Shown in pieces: positions 39,801-47,148 of a DNA stretch of 64,000 nt. Under the pieces are notes generated by a model, which did no database searches, was not told where the DNA came from, and saw only the letters and a program-made list of their open reading frames with translations. The stretch's first letter is position 1. The number at the start of each line of letters is the position of its first letter. This DNA comes from Sphingomonas taxi (GTDB lineage: Bacteria; Pseudomonadota; Alphaproteobacteria; Sphingomonadales; Sphingomonadaceae), in assembly GCA_003243195.1 (NCBI GenBank), contig QFQI01000009.1:1-64000 (forward strand), read 5' to 3'. A program made the translations under genes and the position numbers.

Positions 39801-39899
39801 GAGACGAACCGGCTGACGGTCGACACCAATCGCCAGGATCCGCTCTACACCGCCTATTTCGGCCGCACCTACGCGCTGGCGGTCAATTTCCAGTTCTGA
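36843..39899 (+). CDS. TonB-dependent receptor (Xanthomonas/Caulobacter type)
   Basis: A 1018-residue outer-membrane transporter. A signal peptide (HVSISLLSLAAAHPALAQ) and a Pro/Ala-rich linker lead to the TonB-box region VDDIVVTGFRAAL, the plug (IPGVALSRGDGGEGRNISVR, RINGMEGV) and a long beta-barrel ending in Phe (YALAVNFQF), the usual outer-membrane terminal residue. This subfamily imports oligosaccharides. The start is TTG 36843, four bases after GGGAGAGGG; no better ATG or GTG precedes the signal peptide. With the island it probably brings in the glycoside substrate. Confidence 0.93.
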   Translation: MTSQHRYKRHLHVSISLLSLAAAHPALAQVAAPPPSSAAASADQDAATTPPDAAQVDDIVVTGFRAALNSALNQKRNETAAIDSIVAEDIGKFPDSNLAESMQRIPGVALSRGDGGEGRNISVRGLGAQFTRVRINGMEGVSQVSGSDIRGGVATGRSFDFVTFPTEIFSALSVRKTLSADVEEGSLGATVDLRAPKPFDQKKDFVFSGTARGIYNDIRKDVDPRLSALVSKKFGDTFGILGSIAYSKRHIDEYAYSAVDVVPTYVYGQEAPSSVPRVATDPLIGAGPNRSLILPFCTPIGYTYRGVAVNGPASGYTQPNGTPIGADANNCSTGNPRTGNAAAYDYIMSRTGANGRPGGGVFLPRLPRPVKSSQDQQRLAGSLTLQWKPSDNTDISVDGLYSRFKVNRLDTMFDARSFGRAISNNGQPLTSVREIEVDDNGSLIHGLFDGVDLRSEMQDERFTSEYRQVNLNIDHRFSDTFRVFGLAGINESRLDVNRLQVAIDSNDTRDWSIDFRDNPDIPKIGYGIDTTNAALFRYGPPLANGDQQGQLSNFIRRNTITSKTFELNGEWEAAPHFTVQVGGQYRTNEYTARERQLATNTPLALPSGVSLASLTFVTTGVGKNLDGQLQDFVAIDPDKFREAVGLDSYTYCSIECAKGTYGGVDEKYGSGYLMFKFDTRDVLPFNLRGDAGVRYVHTSLDAYGPITTAAPAGSTYPSRFLISNVSRSYEDWLPSMNLALDVTPDLIARVSASRVMSRPSYGQLIPAGSANLVIQTASFSNPFLDPIRANTFDASLEWYFAPGSLISLAYFYKNIETYIQTTSTSVAFQDIGLPLTLLNGTQLRPTDLFTVQRSNNTPGGPLRGFEVNVQLPFRFLPGALSNFGALGNFTRVRSNINYIISPTLSRTAPLVGLSPETASGTLYYEDSRFSIRSTVNYRAAFLTAVPSGSVDADSTSNASSIFVDASASYNISDNLKLIAEVSNITNETNRLTVDTNRQDPLYTAYFGRTYALAVNFQF

Positions 39900-39921
39900 C
39901 GACAGGTAAGGACCAGCGGCG

Positions 39922-41229
39922 GTGGACATGACGGAGGCAAAGGCGCGCGAGAGCGGTCCCGCAACGCGCGCCACGGCGGGCGGCCATATCCGCTGGGTGA
40001 TCTGCGCGCTGCTCTTCTTCGCGACCACGATCAACTATATCGACCGGCAGGTGATCGGCATCCTGAAGCCGACGCTACAGGCCGAACTCGGCTGGTCCGA
40101 GATCGACTATGGCACGATCGTGTTCTGGTTCCAGGCGGCCTATGCGATCGGGCTGCTCGCCTGCGGACCGATCATCGACAAGGTCGGGTCGCGGCTCGGC
40201 TATGCCGCCGCGATCACCGTGTGGAGTCTCGCCGCACTGGTCCACGCGCTGGTGCGCAGCCCCGGCGGCTTCGCGATGGCGCGGTTCGCGCTGGGGCTGG
40301 GCGAGGCGGCCAACTTCCCCGCGGCGATCAAATCGGTCGCGGAATGGTTCCCAAAGAAGGAACGCGCGCTGGCGGCAGGCATCCTCAACGCCGGCGCCAA
40401 TGTCGGCGCGATCGCGACGCCGATCGTCGTGCCGCTGATCGCGCTGCGGTACGGGTGGCAGGCGGCGTTCTTCATCACCGGGATGCTGGGTTTCATATGG
40501 CTGGCCGCCTGGCTCGCCTTCTACCGCGCGCCCCAGGCGCACCCGCGGGTCGGCGTGCAGGAACTCGCCTATATCACCGCCGACCAGGACAATGACGCCG
40601 GCACCGCGCCGATCCCGTGGCGGCAGCTCTTCCGTCGCCGCGCGACCTGGGCGTTCGTGCTGGCCAAGTTCCTGACCGATCCGGTCTGGTACCTGTTCCT
40701 GTTCTGGCTGCCGGATTTCTTCGCCAAGCGCCACGGGCTGGACCTGAAGACATTCGGGCCGCCGCTGATCGCGGTGTATCTGCTGGCCGATGTCGGCAGC
40801 ATCGGGGGCGGCTGGCTGTCCTCGGCGCTCATCAAGCGCGGCTACAGCGTCAATGCCGGGCGCAAGCTCGCGCTGCTCGCCTCGGCGGTGCTGGTGCTGC
40901 CGATCGTGTTCGCCAGCACCGTGTCGAGCCTGACCGCCGCGGTCGCGATCATCGGCCTGGCCGCGGCGGCGCATCAGGGCTGGTCGTCGAACCTCTATAC
41001 GATGGTGTCCGATACCTTCCCGCGCACCTCGATCGCGTCGGTGATGGGCATCGGCGGCGCGGCGGGCGCGGTCGGCGGCATGATCATGGCGAAATATGTC
41101 GGGCAGGTGCTGGAGACGGTCGGCAGCTACGTTCCCGTCTTCCTGTGGGCCGGCAGCGCCTATCTGATCGCGCTGTTGTTCGTCCACCTGCTCGTCCCCC
41201 GGCTGGAAGTGACGGACGCGGTGCGCTGA
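39922..41229 (+). CDS. MFS transporter (hexuronate/anion-cation symporter type)
   Basis: A 435-residue permease with twelve predicted helices. The ACS-family signature appears as FATTINYIDRQVIGILKPTL in helix 1, followed by GPIIDKVGSRLGY and GLGEAANFPAAIKSVAEWFP. Such proteins carry hexuronates, aldonates or related sugars by proton symport. GTG 39922 has AAGGA nine bases upstream; ATG 39928 is a close alternative. It lies 22 bases after the TonB receptor and is likely co-transcribed, moving the periplasmic breakdown product inward. Confidence 0.92.
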   Translation: MDMTEAKARESGPATRATAGGHIRWVICALLFFATTINYIDRQVIGILKPTLQAELGWSEIDYGTIVFWFQAAYAIGLLACGPIIDKVGSRLGYAAAITVWSLAALVHALVRSPGGFAMARFALGLGEAANFPAAIKSVAEWFPKKERALAAGILNAGANVGAIATPIVVPLIALRYGWQAAFFITGMLGFIWLAAWLAFYRAPQAHPRVGVQELAYITADQDNDAGTAPIPWRQLFRRRATWAFVLAKFLTDPVWYLFLFWLPDFFAKRHGLDLKTFGPPLIAVYLLADVGSIGGGWLSSALIKRGYSVNAGRKLALLASAVLVLPIVFASTVSSLTAAVAIIGLAAAAHQGWSSNLYTMVSDTFPRTSIASVMGIGGAAGAVGGMIMAKYVGQVLETVGSYVPVFLWAGSAYLIALLFVHLLVPRLEVTDAVR

Positions 41230-41243
41230 ACAGGACGGCCGGA

Positions 41244-41284
41244 GCCGGTCGGGCATCGCGACGCAATCGCCGCCCGAACCGGCC
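41244..41284. terminator. Possible bidirectional terminator hairpin
   Basis: GCCGGTCGGGC at 41244-41254 pairs with GCCCGAACCGGC at 41272-41283, leaving one bulged base and a 17-base loop, in the 65-base gap where the MFS and glpK genes converge. No T run follows on either strand. The position fits a shared terminator. Confidence 0.35.
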
Positions 41285-41294
41285 TCGTCCCGCA

Positions 41295-42794
41295 TCAGAC
41301 ACGCGGGGCGGTGAGCGTTTTGGCCAGCGCGGCGTGCCAGCCGGCGGCGAGCGTCGCGCGGGTTTCGGCATCCATCTTCGGCTCGAAACATTCGCCGCGC
41401 ACCCATGTCGCGGCCAGCGCGTCCAGGTCCTTCCACACTCCGGTCGCCAGTCCGGCATGGAAGGCCGCGCCCAGCGCGGTCGTCTCCAGATGCCGCGGCC
41501 GTTCGACCGGCACCTGCAGCATGTCGGCCAGGAACTGGCACAGCCAGTCGTTCGCGGCCATCCCTCCATCGACGCGGATGGTAGCGGGCGGTTCGCCGCC
41601 GTCCGCCACCATCGCATCGGCAAGGTCCATGGTCTGGTACCCGACCGCCTCCAGCGCCGCGCGCGCCAGATGCGCCTGCGTCGAGCCGAGCGTCAGCCCG
41701 AAGATCGCGCCGCGCGCGTCCGGGTCCCAATGTGGCGCCCCCAGCCCCACGAACGCCGGCACCATATAGACGCCGTGGCTGTCGGGTACCTGCGTCGCCA
41801 TGTCGTTCGTCTCGCGCGCATGGGTGATGACCCCGATGCCGTCGCGCAGCCACTTCACCGCCGCGCCGGCGATGAAGATCGAGCCTTCCAGCGCATAGGT
41901 GATCCTGCCGTCCAGCCGATAGGCCGGGGTCGTCAGCAGCCGATGGTCGGACTGCACCGCATCCTCGCCGGTGTTGAGCAGCATGAAACAGCCGGTGCCA
42001 TAGGTCGACTTGGCCATGCGCGGCGCGAAACACGCCTGGCCGAACAGCGCGGCCTGCTGGTCGCCGGCGATCCCCGCGATCGGGATCGCGGCGTCGAACA
42101 TGCCATCGGCGGTGTGACCGAAGATGTGGCTGTTGTCGTGGACCTCCGGCAGCATCGCCAGCGGTACGCCGAACAGCGCGCACAATTCCTCGTCCCAGCG
42201 CTGCGCATGGATATCGTACAGCAGCGTCCGGCTGGCGTTGGTGACGTCGGTGGCATGAACCGCGCCGCCGGTCAGCCGCCACAGCAGGAAGCTGTCGATC
42301 GTCCCGAAGGCGAGCTCGCCCTTGTCGGCGCGGGCGCGCGCGCCGTCGACATGGTCGAGGATCCACGCCAGCTTGGTCGCGGAGAAATAGGGGTCGAGCA
42401 GCAGTCCGGTCTTGGCACGGACGGCGGCTTCATGGCCGTCCTCCTTCAACCGCGCGCACCATTCGGCGGTGCGGCGATCCTGCCAGACGATCGCATGGTG
42501 GATCGCCGCGCCGCTCGCGCGGTCCCACACCACCACCGTCTCGCGCTGGTTGGTGATGCCGATGCCGGCGATCCCCTGCGCGCCGACACCGCTTTCGGTC
42601 ACCGCCTGCCGCGCGGTCGCCAGCGTGTCGCGCCAGATCTCCTCGGGATCGTGCTCGACCCAGCCGGGGCGCGGATAATGTTGCGCGAACTCGGTCTGCG
42701 CGGTGGCGACGGCACGGGCGTCGGCATCGAAGACGATCGCGCGGGTCGATGTCGTGCCCTGGTCGATGGCCAGGATGTGCATGGGGGCGGGCAC
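41295..42794 (-). CDS. glpK: Glycerol kinase
   Basis: GlpK phosphorylates glycerol to sn-glycerol-3-phosphate in the cytosol. The 499-residue FGGY kinase has the phosphate-binding IDQGTTSTRAIVFD, the substrate region WQDRRTAEWC, AGIAGDQQAALFGQ, YGTGCFML and the C-terminal RVDGGMAANDWLCQFLADML. GTG 42794 has GAGGAG six bases upstream, so I prefer it to ATG 42782. It lies 18 bases after glpF in the same operon and converges on the MFS gene. Confidence 0.97.
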   Translation of the reverse strand: MPAPMHILAIDQGTTSTRAIVFDADARAVATAQTEFAQHYPRPGWVEHDPEEIWRDTLATARQAVTESGVGAQGIAGIGITNQRETVVVWDRASGAAIHHAIVWQDRRTAEWCARLKEDGHEAAVRAKTGLLLDPYFSATKLAWILDHVDGARARADKGELAFGTIDSFLLWRLTGGAVHATDVTNASRTLLYDIHAQRWDEELCALFGVPLAMLPEVHDNSHIFGHTADGMFDAAIPIAGIAGDQQAALFGQACFAPRMAKSTYGTGCFMLLNTGEDAVQSDHRLLTTPAYRLDGRITYALEGSIFIAGAAVKWLRDGIGVITHARETNDMATQVPDSHGVYMVPAFVGLGAPHWDPDARGAIFGLTLGSTQAHLARAALEAVGYQTMDLADAMVADGGEPPATIRVDGGMAANDWLCQFLADMLQVPVERPRHLETTALGAAFHAGLATGVWKDLDALAATWVRGECFEPKMDAETRATLAAGWHAALAKTLTAPRV

Positions 42795-42812
42795 GTTGCT
42801 CTCCTCTTGTCG

Positions 42813-43607
42813 CTACCGGGTGGCGCGCGGCGGCAGGTACGGCCGCACGAGATATTGGTACACGGCCGCGCCGGCCACGCCGCCCACCAGCGGCCCGGCG
42901 ATCGGCACCCACCAGTAATGATCGGGACCGGGCAGCGCGGAACCGCCCCAGCCCATCAGCCAGCAGAACAGTCGCGGGCCGAAATCGCGCGCCGGGTTGA
43001 TCGGCCAGCCTTCCAGATAGCCCGCCGACGCGCCGATGCACGCGACCAGCAGCCCGATGATGAGCGCGCTGGCGTTGGCCATCGGCGCCTGGGTGTTGAA
43101 CTCGTCGGTGATCGCGAAGATGCCCAGCAACAGGATGCCGGTCAGCACCACTTCGTCCCAGAAGGCGTGGACGGGCGTGATGTGCGCCCCCGGCGCGGTG
43201 AAGAACACCCCCGCCGCGCCGCCGGCCGCGCGGGTCAGCCCGTGGGCGGCGTTATACGCCTCGATCACCGGACCGAACAATTGGTATACCAGCGCCGCGC
43301 CGATCATCGCGCCGGCCACCTGCGCGCCGACATAGGGCAGCACCTTCCAGCGCGGGAAATCGCGGAACAGCGTCAGCGCGAGCGTCACCGCCGGGTTCGC
43401 ATGCGTGCCGGACACCGCGCCGGTGACGTAGATCGCCAGCGTCACCGCCAGTCCCCAGGCGATGCACACGCCCCAGTAAGCGGTCGCATACGGGCTGGGA
43501 TCGTACAGGATCAGCATCGCCGCCGCGGAATTGCCGAGCGTGATGATGATCGTCACCGCCAGCGCCTCCGCGATCAGTTCGCCCCGAAATCCCTGGTGCC
43601 TTGTCAT
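42813..43607 (-). CDS. glpF: Glycerol uptake facilitator (aquaglyceroporin)
   Basis: A 264-residue MIP channel with six membrane helices and both pore motifs, SGTHANPAVTLAL and GWPINPARDFGPR; the Asp after the second NPAR is characteristic of glycerol rather than water channels. GAGGAGG lies eight bases before ATG 43607. It is first in the glpFK operon and divergent from glpD, so the shared 155-base region can control both sides. Confidence 0.95.
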   Translation of the reverse strand: MTRHQGFRGELIAEALAVTIIITLGNSAAAMLILYDPSPYATAYWGVCIAWGLAVTLAIYVTGAVSGTHANPAVTLALTLFRDFPRWKVLPYVGAQVAGAMIGAALVYQLFGPVIEAYNAAHGLTRAAGGAAGVFFTAPGAHITPVHAFWDEVVLTGILLLGIFAITDEFNTQAPMANASALIIGLLVACIGASAGYLEGWPINPARDFGPRLFCWLMGWGGSALPGPDHYWWVPIAGPLVGGVAGAAVYQYLVRPYLPPRATR

Positions 43608-43684
43608 CACAGCGGCCTCCTCCCCGAGGCCATCGGCGCCCCTGCCCACGATACTGTCACCGCTTTCCAACGAGCGTCAATAGT

Positions 43685-43728
43685 TTCGTTTGAATTTTCG
43701 AACGCGCGTTGTCATATTCGTTTGCGAA
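43685..43728. promoter_or_regulatory. Paired GlpR-like operators between glpF and glpD
   Basis: TTCGTTTG occurs at 43685-43692 and 43717-43724, exactly 32 bases (three helical turns) apart. Each begins a dyad: TTCGTTTGAATTTTCGAA at 43685-43702 and TTCGTTTGCGAA at 43717-43728. DeoR-family GlpR proteins are known to bind TTCG-type half-sites, and a DeoR-type gene follows glpD. The patch is AT-rich compared with its surroundings. Confidence 0.6.
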
Positions 43729-43762
43729 GGTATCGCCGGTGACGGCGCAACAGGAGCTGGCC

Positions 43763-45316
43763 ATGGCCCATCACACAGCATCTGCCGGGTTCGACGCCGA
43801 CCTGCTGGTCGTCGGCGGCGGGATCAACGGCGTCGGCATCGCGCGCGACGCGGTCGGGCGCGGGCTGTCGGTGGTGCTGGTCGAACAGGACGATCTTGCC
43901 AGCCATACGTCGTCGGCCTCGACCAAGCTGATCCATGGCGGGCTGCGCTACCTGGAATATTACGAATTCCGGCTGGTGCGGGAGGCGCTGATCGAGCGCG
44001 AGCGCCTGTGGGGCATGGCGCCGCACATCATCTGGCCGCTGGAGTTCGTCCTGCCGCAGAGCAATTCGCCGCGTCCGGCGTGGCTGGTCCGTCTCGGGCT
44101 GTTCCTCTACGACCATCTCGGCGGCCGCCGGAAGCTGCCGGCGACGCGGACGGTGGCGCTCGATCGCGATACGATGGGCAACGGCCTGAAGCCGGGCGAG
44201 CCGAAGGCGTTCGTCTATTCGGACTGCTGGGTGGAGGACAGCCGGCTGGTCGCCCTGAACGCCCGCGACGCCGCGGATCGCGGCGCGACCATCCTGACGC
44301 ACACGCGGCTGACCGCCGCCCGGCGCGCCGGGTCCGGTGGCGGCTGGATTGCGACGATCGAGGACGGGGACGGCCCGCGCGACCTGCGCGCACGCGCGAT
44401 CGTCAACGCCGCCGGCCCGTGGGTGGCCGAGGTGCTGGGTGCGGTGCCCGACGCGCGGCACGACCGCGGCGTGCGGCTCGTCAAGGGCAGCCACATCGTC
44501 GTGCCGCGGCTGTACGAGGGCGCGCACGCCTTCCTGCTTCAGAACCCCGACCGACGCGTGGTGTTCGCGATCCCCTATCAGGAGCATTTCACGTTGGTGG
44601 GCACCACCGACGAGCCGTGGGAAGGCGCGCCCGGGCGCGCTACGATCGACCAGGACGAGATCGACTATCTGCTCGGAACGATCGACCGCTATTTCGAGCG
44701 CGCGGTTCGGCAGGACGATATCGCCTGGACCTATTCCGGCATCCGCCCGCTCTACGACGATCATGCGGCCAATGCCTCCGCGGTGACGCGCGACTATGTC
44801 CTCGACCTCGACGGCGATGCCGATCGCGCGCCGATGCTCAGCGTCTTCGGGGGCAAGATCACCACCTATCGCAAGCTCGCCGAACATGCGCTGGAGGAAC
44901 TCGCGCCCTATTTCCCATCGGCGGGGACGCCATGGACCGCCGGTACGGTGCTGCCCGGTGGCGACATGCCGGATGCCGACTTCGATCGCTATGTCGCGAC
45001 CCTGGGGCGGCGTTATCCGGCGATGCCGTCCGCGCTGCTCCGCCGCCTCGCGCGCGCCTATGGCACCTGCACCGAACGATTGCTGGGCGAGGCCGCCACG
45101 CCCGCCGATCTCGGCGACGATTTCGGCGCGGGGCTGTATGCGCGTGAAGTGGCGTATCTGCGCGCGAACGAATGGGCGACCAGCGCGGAGGACATCCTGT
45201 TCCGGCGCAGCAAGCTCGGGCTGCACACGCCGGCGGGCGCGGCGGCGCGGATCGACGCGTACCTCGCCACGCTGGCGGGTGGCGTGGCGCCGCCGCGCGC
45301 GTCCGCGGCATCGTAG
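43763..45316 (+). CDS. glpD: Glycerol-3-phosphate dehydrogenase (aerobic, FAD)
   Basis: GlpD oxidises glycerol-3-phosphate to dihydroxyacetone phosphate at the inner membrane and feeds electrons to ubiquinone. The 517-residue protein has the FAD motif DADLLVVGGGINGVGIARDA, SSASTKLIHGGLRYLEYYEF, IPYQEHFTLVGTTDEPW and SVFGGKITTYRKLAEHAL. ATG 43763 has CAGGAG upstream; the frame opens earlier but that part covers the operator. It is divergent from glpFK and 14 bases upstream of the DeoR gene. Confidence 0.97.
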   Translation: MAHHTASAGFDADLLVVGGGINGVGIARDAVGRGLSVVLVEQDDLASHTSSASTKLIHGGLRYLEYYEFRLVREALIERERLWGMAPHIIWPLEFVLPQSNSPRPAWLVRLGLFLYDHLGGRRKLPATRTVALDRDTMGNGLKPGEPKAFVYSDCWVEDSRLVALNARDAADRGATILTHTRLTAARRAGSGGGWIATIEDGDGPRDLRARAIVNAAGPWVAEVLGAVPDARHDRGVRLVKGSHIVVPRLYEGAHAFLLQNPDRRVVFAIPYQEHFTLVGTTDEPWEGAPGRATIDQDEIDYLLGTIDRYFERAVRQDDIAWTYSGIRPLYDDHAANASAVTRDYVLDLDGDADRAPMLSVFGGKITTYRKLAEHALEELAPYFPSAGTPWTAGTVLPGGDMPDADFDRYVATLGRRYPAMPSALLRRLARAYGTCTERLLGEAATPADLGDDFGAGLYAREVAYLRANEWATSAEDILFRRSKLGLHTPAGAAARIDAYLATLAGGVAPPRASAAS

Positions 45317-45330
45317 CGCGCGGTCGGGTG

Positions 45331-46131
45331 ATGGCGGGGCCGGTGGACGGCGCGGGGGGTGTCGACGCGATCGCGCTGCGCCACGGACAGATCCTGGCGC
45401 TCGCGCGCGAGGCGGGCAGCGTCGCGGTCGAGGCGCTCGCGACCCGCTTCGGGGTCACGCCGCAGACGATCCGCAAGGATCTCAACATGCTGGCGCGCCG
45501 GTCGATGCTGTCGCGTGTCCATGGCGGGGCGGTCATCACCTCGGGCGTCGACAATATCGACTATGGCACCCGCCGCACCGTCGCAACGGGAGCGAAGGCG
45601 GCGATCGGCGCGGCGGCGGCGGCGTTGATCCCGAACGGCGCATCGCTGTTCATCAACATCGGAACGACGACGGAGGCGGTCGCCAGCCATCTGGTGCATC
45701 ACCACGAGTTGATGGTGATCTCCAACAACCTGAACGTCGTCGACATCCTCAACCATCGCGAGCACATCGACATGGTCGTGGTCGGCGGGCAGGTGCGGCA
45801 AAGCGACCGGGCGATCGTCGGAGCGCTGGCGATGGAGTTCATCCGGTCCTTCAAGGTGGACTATGCGCTGATCGGCGCCTCCGCGATCGACCCGGATGGC
45901 AGCCTGCTCGATTTCGCGATCGACGAGGTGCAGGTGACGCGCACGCTCATCCAGCATGCGCGGCGCGTGATCCTGGTCGCCGATTCGTCCAAGGTCGGCC
46001 GCGCCGCCCCCGTCCGGGTCGGATCGCTGGAAGCGGTTGATTACTGGGTGACCGATCACCTGCTCGATCCCGGATTGCGCGACGTGTGCGCCCGCGACGA
46101 TGTTCGCGTGATCGAAAGCGGCGGGCGCTGA
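45331..46131 (+). CDS. glpR: DeoR/GlpR-family transcriptional regulator
   Basis: A 266-residue repressor. The N-terminal helix-turn-helix (RHGQILALAREAGSVAVEAL, RFGVTPQTIRKDLNMLARRS) is followed by RVHGGAV, and the sugar-phosphate-binding DeoR-C domain shows NIGTTTEAVASHLVHH and VVVGGQVRQSDRAIVG. Co-transcription with glpD suggests it senses glycerol-3-phosphate and represses the glp genes. The start is ATG 45331 with a weak site; the overlapping GTG 45328 is possible. Confidence 0.9.
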   Translation: MAGPVDGAGGVDAIALRHGQILALAREAGSVAVEALATRFGVTPQTIRKDLNMLARRSMLSRVHGGAVITSGVDNIDYGTRRTVATGAKAAIGAAAAALIPNGASLFINIGTTTEAVASHLVHHHELMVISNNLNVVDILNHREHIDMVVVGGQVRQSDRAIVGALAMEFIRSFKVDYALIGASAIDPDGSLLDFAIDEVQVTRTLIQHARRVILVADSSKVGRAAPVRVGSLEAVDYWVTDHLLDPGLRDVCARDDVRVIESGGR

Positions 46132-46169
46132 CCTCCCTCGATCGCTGACCGCCATGCGATACGCGCGGC

Positions 46170-47054
46170 TCAATCGGTCGGGCGAAGCGCCTCGATCGTC
46201 GCCCGCAACAGGCGCAGCGGCGGCTGCTCGCCCAGCCGTGCGGGATCGACATGCGACGCGTAGATGAGGCCGACCTCCCGCTCGAAATCGAAGCCGGCCA
46301 GGCGCGGCCGCGCGATGCCGTCGCCGCGATAGCCATCCGGCATGATCGTCACGCCCAGCCCGGCGCGCACATAGGCGAGCGCCCGCCCCTCGTCGGCGGT
46401 CCGTGCGGGGAATGAAGGACGCACGCCGCGCGCCGTGAAGAAGCGACTGGTGTCCGCGATCAGCTCGCACGACCGGCGCACGATCATCGGATTGTCCGCC
46501 AGTTCGCCCGCCTCGATCACGTCGCGCGCGGCGAGCGGATGGCGGGAGGACACGGCGAGCGAATAGCCTTCGCGAAACAGCCGTTCGCGCGTCAGCCGCT
46601 CGTTCTCGGGGCGCAACAGCGTCAGCGCCACGTCGATCCGGCCGTGCGCGAGCTGCTCGGCCAGGTCGCGCTCGCGCCCTTCGACCAGTTCGACGCGGTG
46701 CGCCGGCCGGGCGGTCGCGACGTCGCTCAGGAAGCGTTCGATCCAGTCCGGCGGGATCGTGACGAGGATGCCGAGCCGCAGCGTGGTCGCCAGCGCGGTT
46801 TCTCGCACCTCGCGCTCCGCCAGCGAGAACTCCGCCTCGATCTTGCGCGCATGTTCGGCCAGCCGCACCCCCGCCTCGGTCAGCTCGACGCGGCGATTGG
46901 TGCGGTTGAACAATGCGCGGCCCAGCGTGCGCTCCAGCTTGACGATGCCGACCGACAGCGTCGGCTGCGACACGCCGCATGCCGCCGCCGCCTTCGAGAA
47001 ATTGCCCTTCTCGATCACCGCCAGAAAATAGCGCAGGAGATATCGGTCGATCAT
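46170..47054 (-). CDS. LysR-family transcriptional regulator
   Basis: A 294-residue LTTR: N-terminal winged helix (YLLRYFLAVIEKGNFSKAAA, CGVSQPTLSVGIVKLERTLG) and a C-terminal periplasmic-binding-protein-like effector domain (from about 90, TLRLGILVTIPPDWIERFL). It is divergent from the isovaleryl-CoA dehydrogenase gene and probably activates or represses that operon, though leucine modules elsewhere use MerR- or TetR-type regulators. A T-N11-A dyad overlaps its own start codon, which suggests autoregulation. Confidence 0.92.
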   Translation of the reverse strand: MIDRYLLRYFLAVIEKGNFSKAAAACGVSQPTLSVGIVKLERTLGRALFNRTNRRVELTEAGVRLAEHARKIEAEFSLAEREVRETALATTLRLGILVTIPPDWIERFLSDVATARPAHRVELVEGRERDLAEQLAHGRIDVALTLLRPENERLTRERLFREGYSLAVSSRHPLAARDVIEAGELADNPMIVRRSCELIADTSRFFTARGVRPSFPARTADEGRALAYVRAGLGVTIMPDGYRGDGIARPRLAGFDFEREVGLIYASHVDPARLGEQPPLRLLRATIEALRPTD

Positions 47055-47067
47055 AGATACCGTCTAT
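47053..47067. promoter_or_regulatory. LysR-type T-N11-A dyad
   Basis: ATAGATACCGTCTAT consists of ATAGA and TCTAT arms around TACCG and contains the LTTR consensus T-N11-A. It begins two bases inside the lysR start codon and lies 80 bases upstream of the isovaleryl-CoA dehydrogenase start, so it can act as shared autoregulatory and activation site. Confidence 0.55.
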
Positions 47068-47148
47068 GGTGATCCTCCGCCGCTTTCAATTTTTCTCAGG
47101 CGCCCGGTCGCGGTAAGAACGACGCAAACAGACTGCTGGAGAGATGCC

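Noticed and set aside
40617..43742. Plus-strand open frame of 1041 codons across the MFS, glpK and glpF genes
   Set aside because: It crosses three well-supported genes in shadow frames and has no recognisable product.
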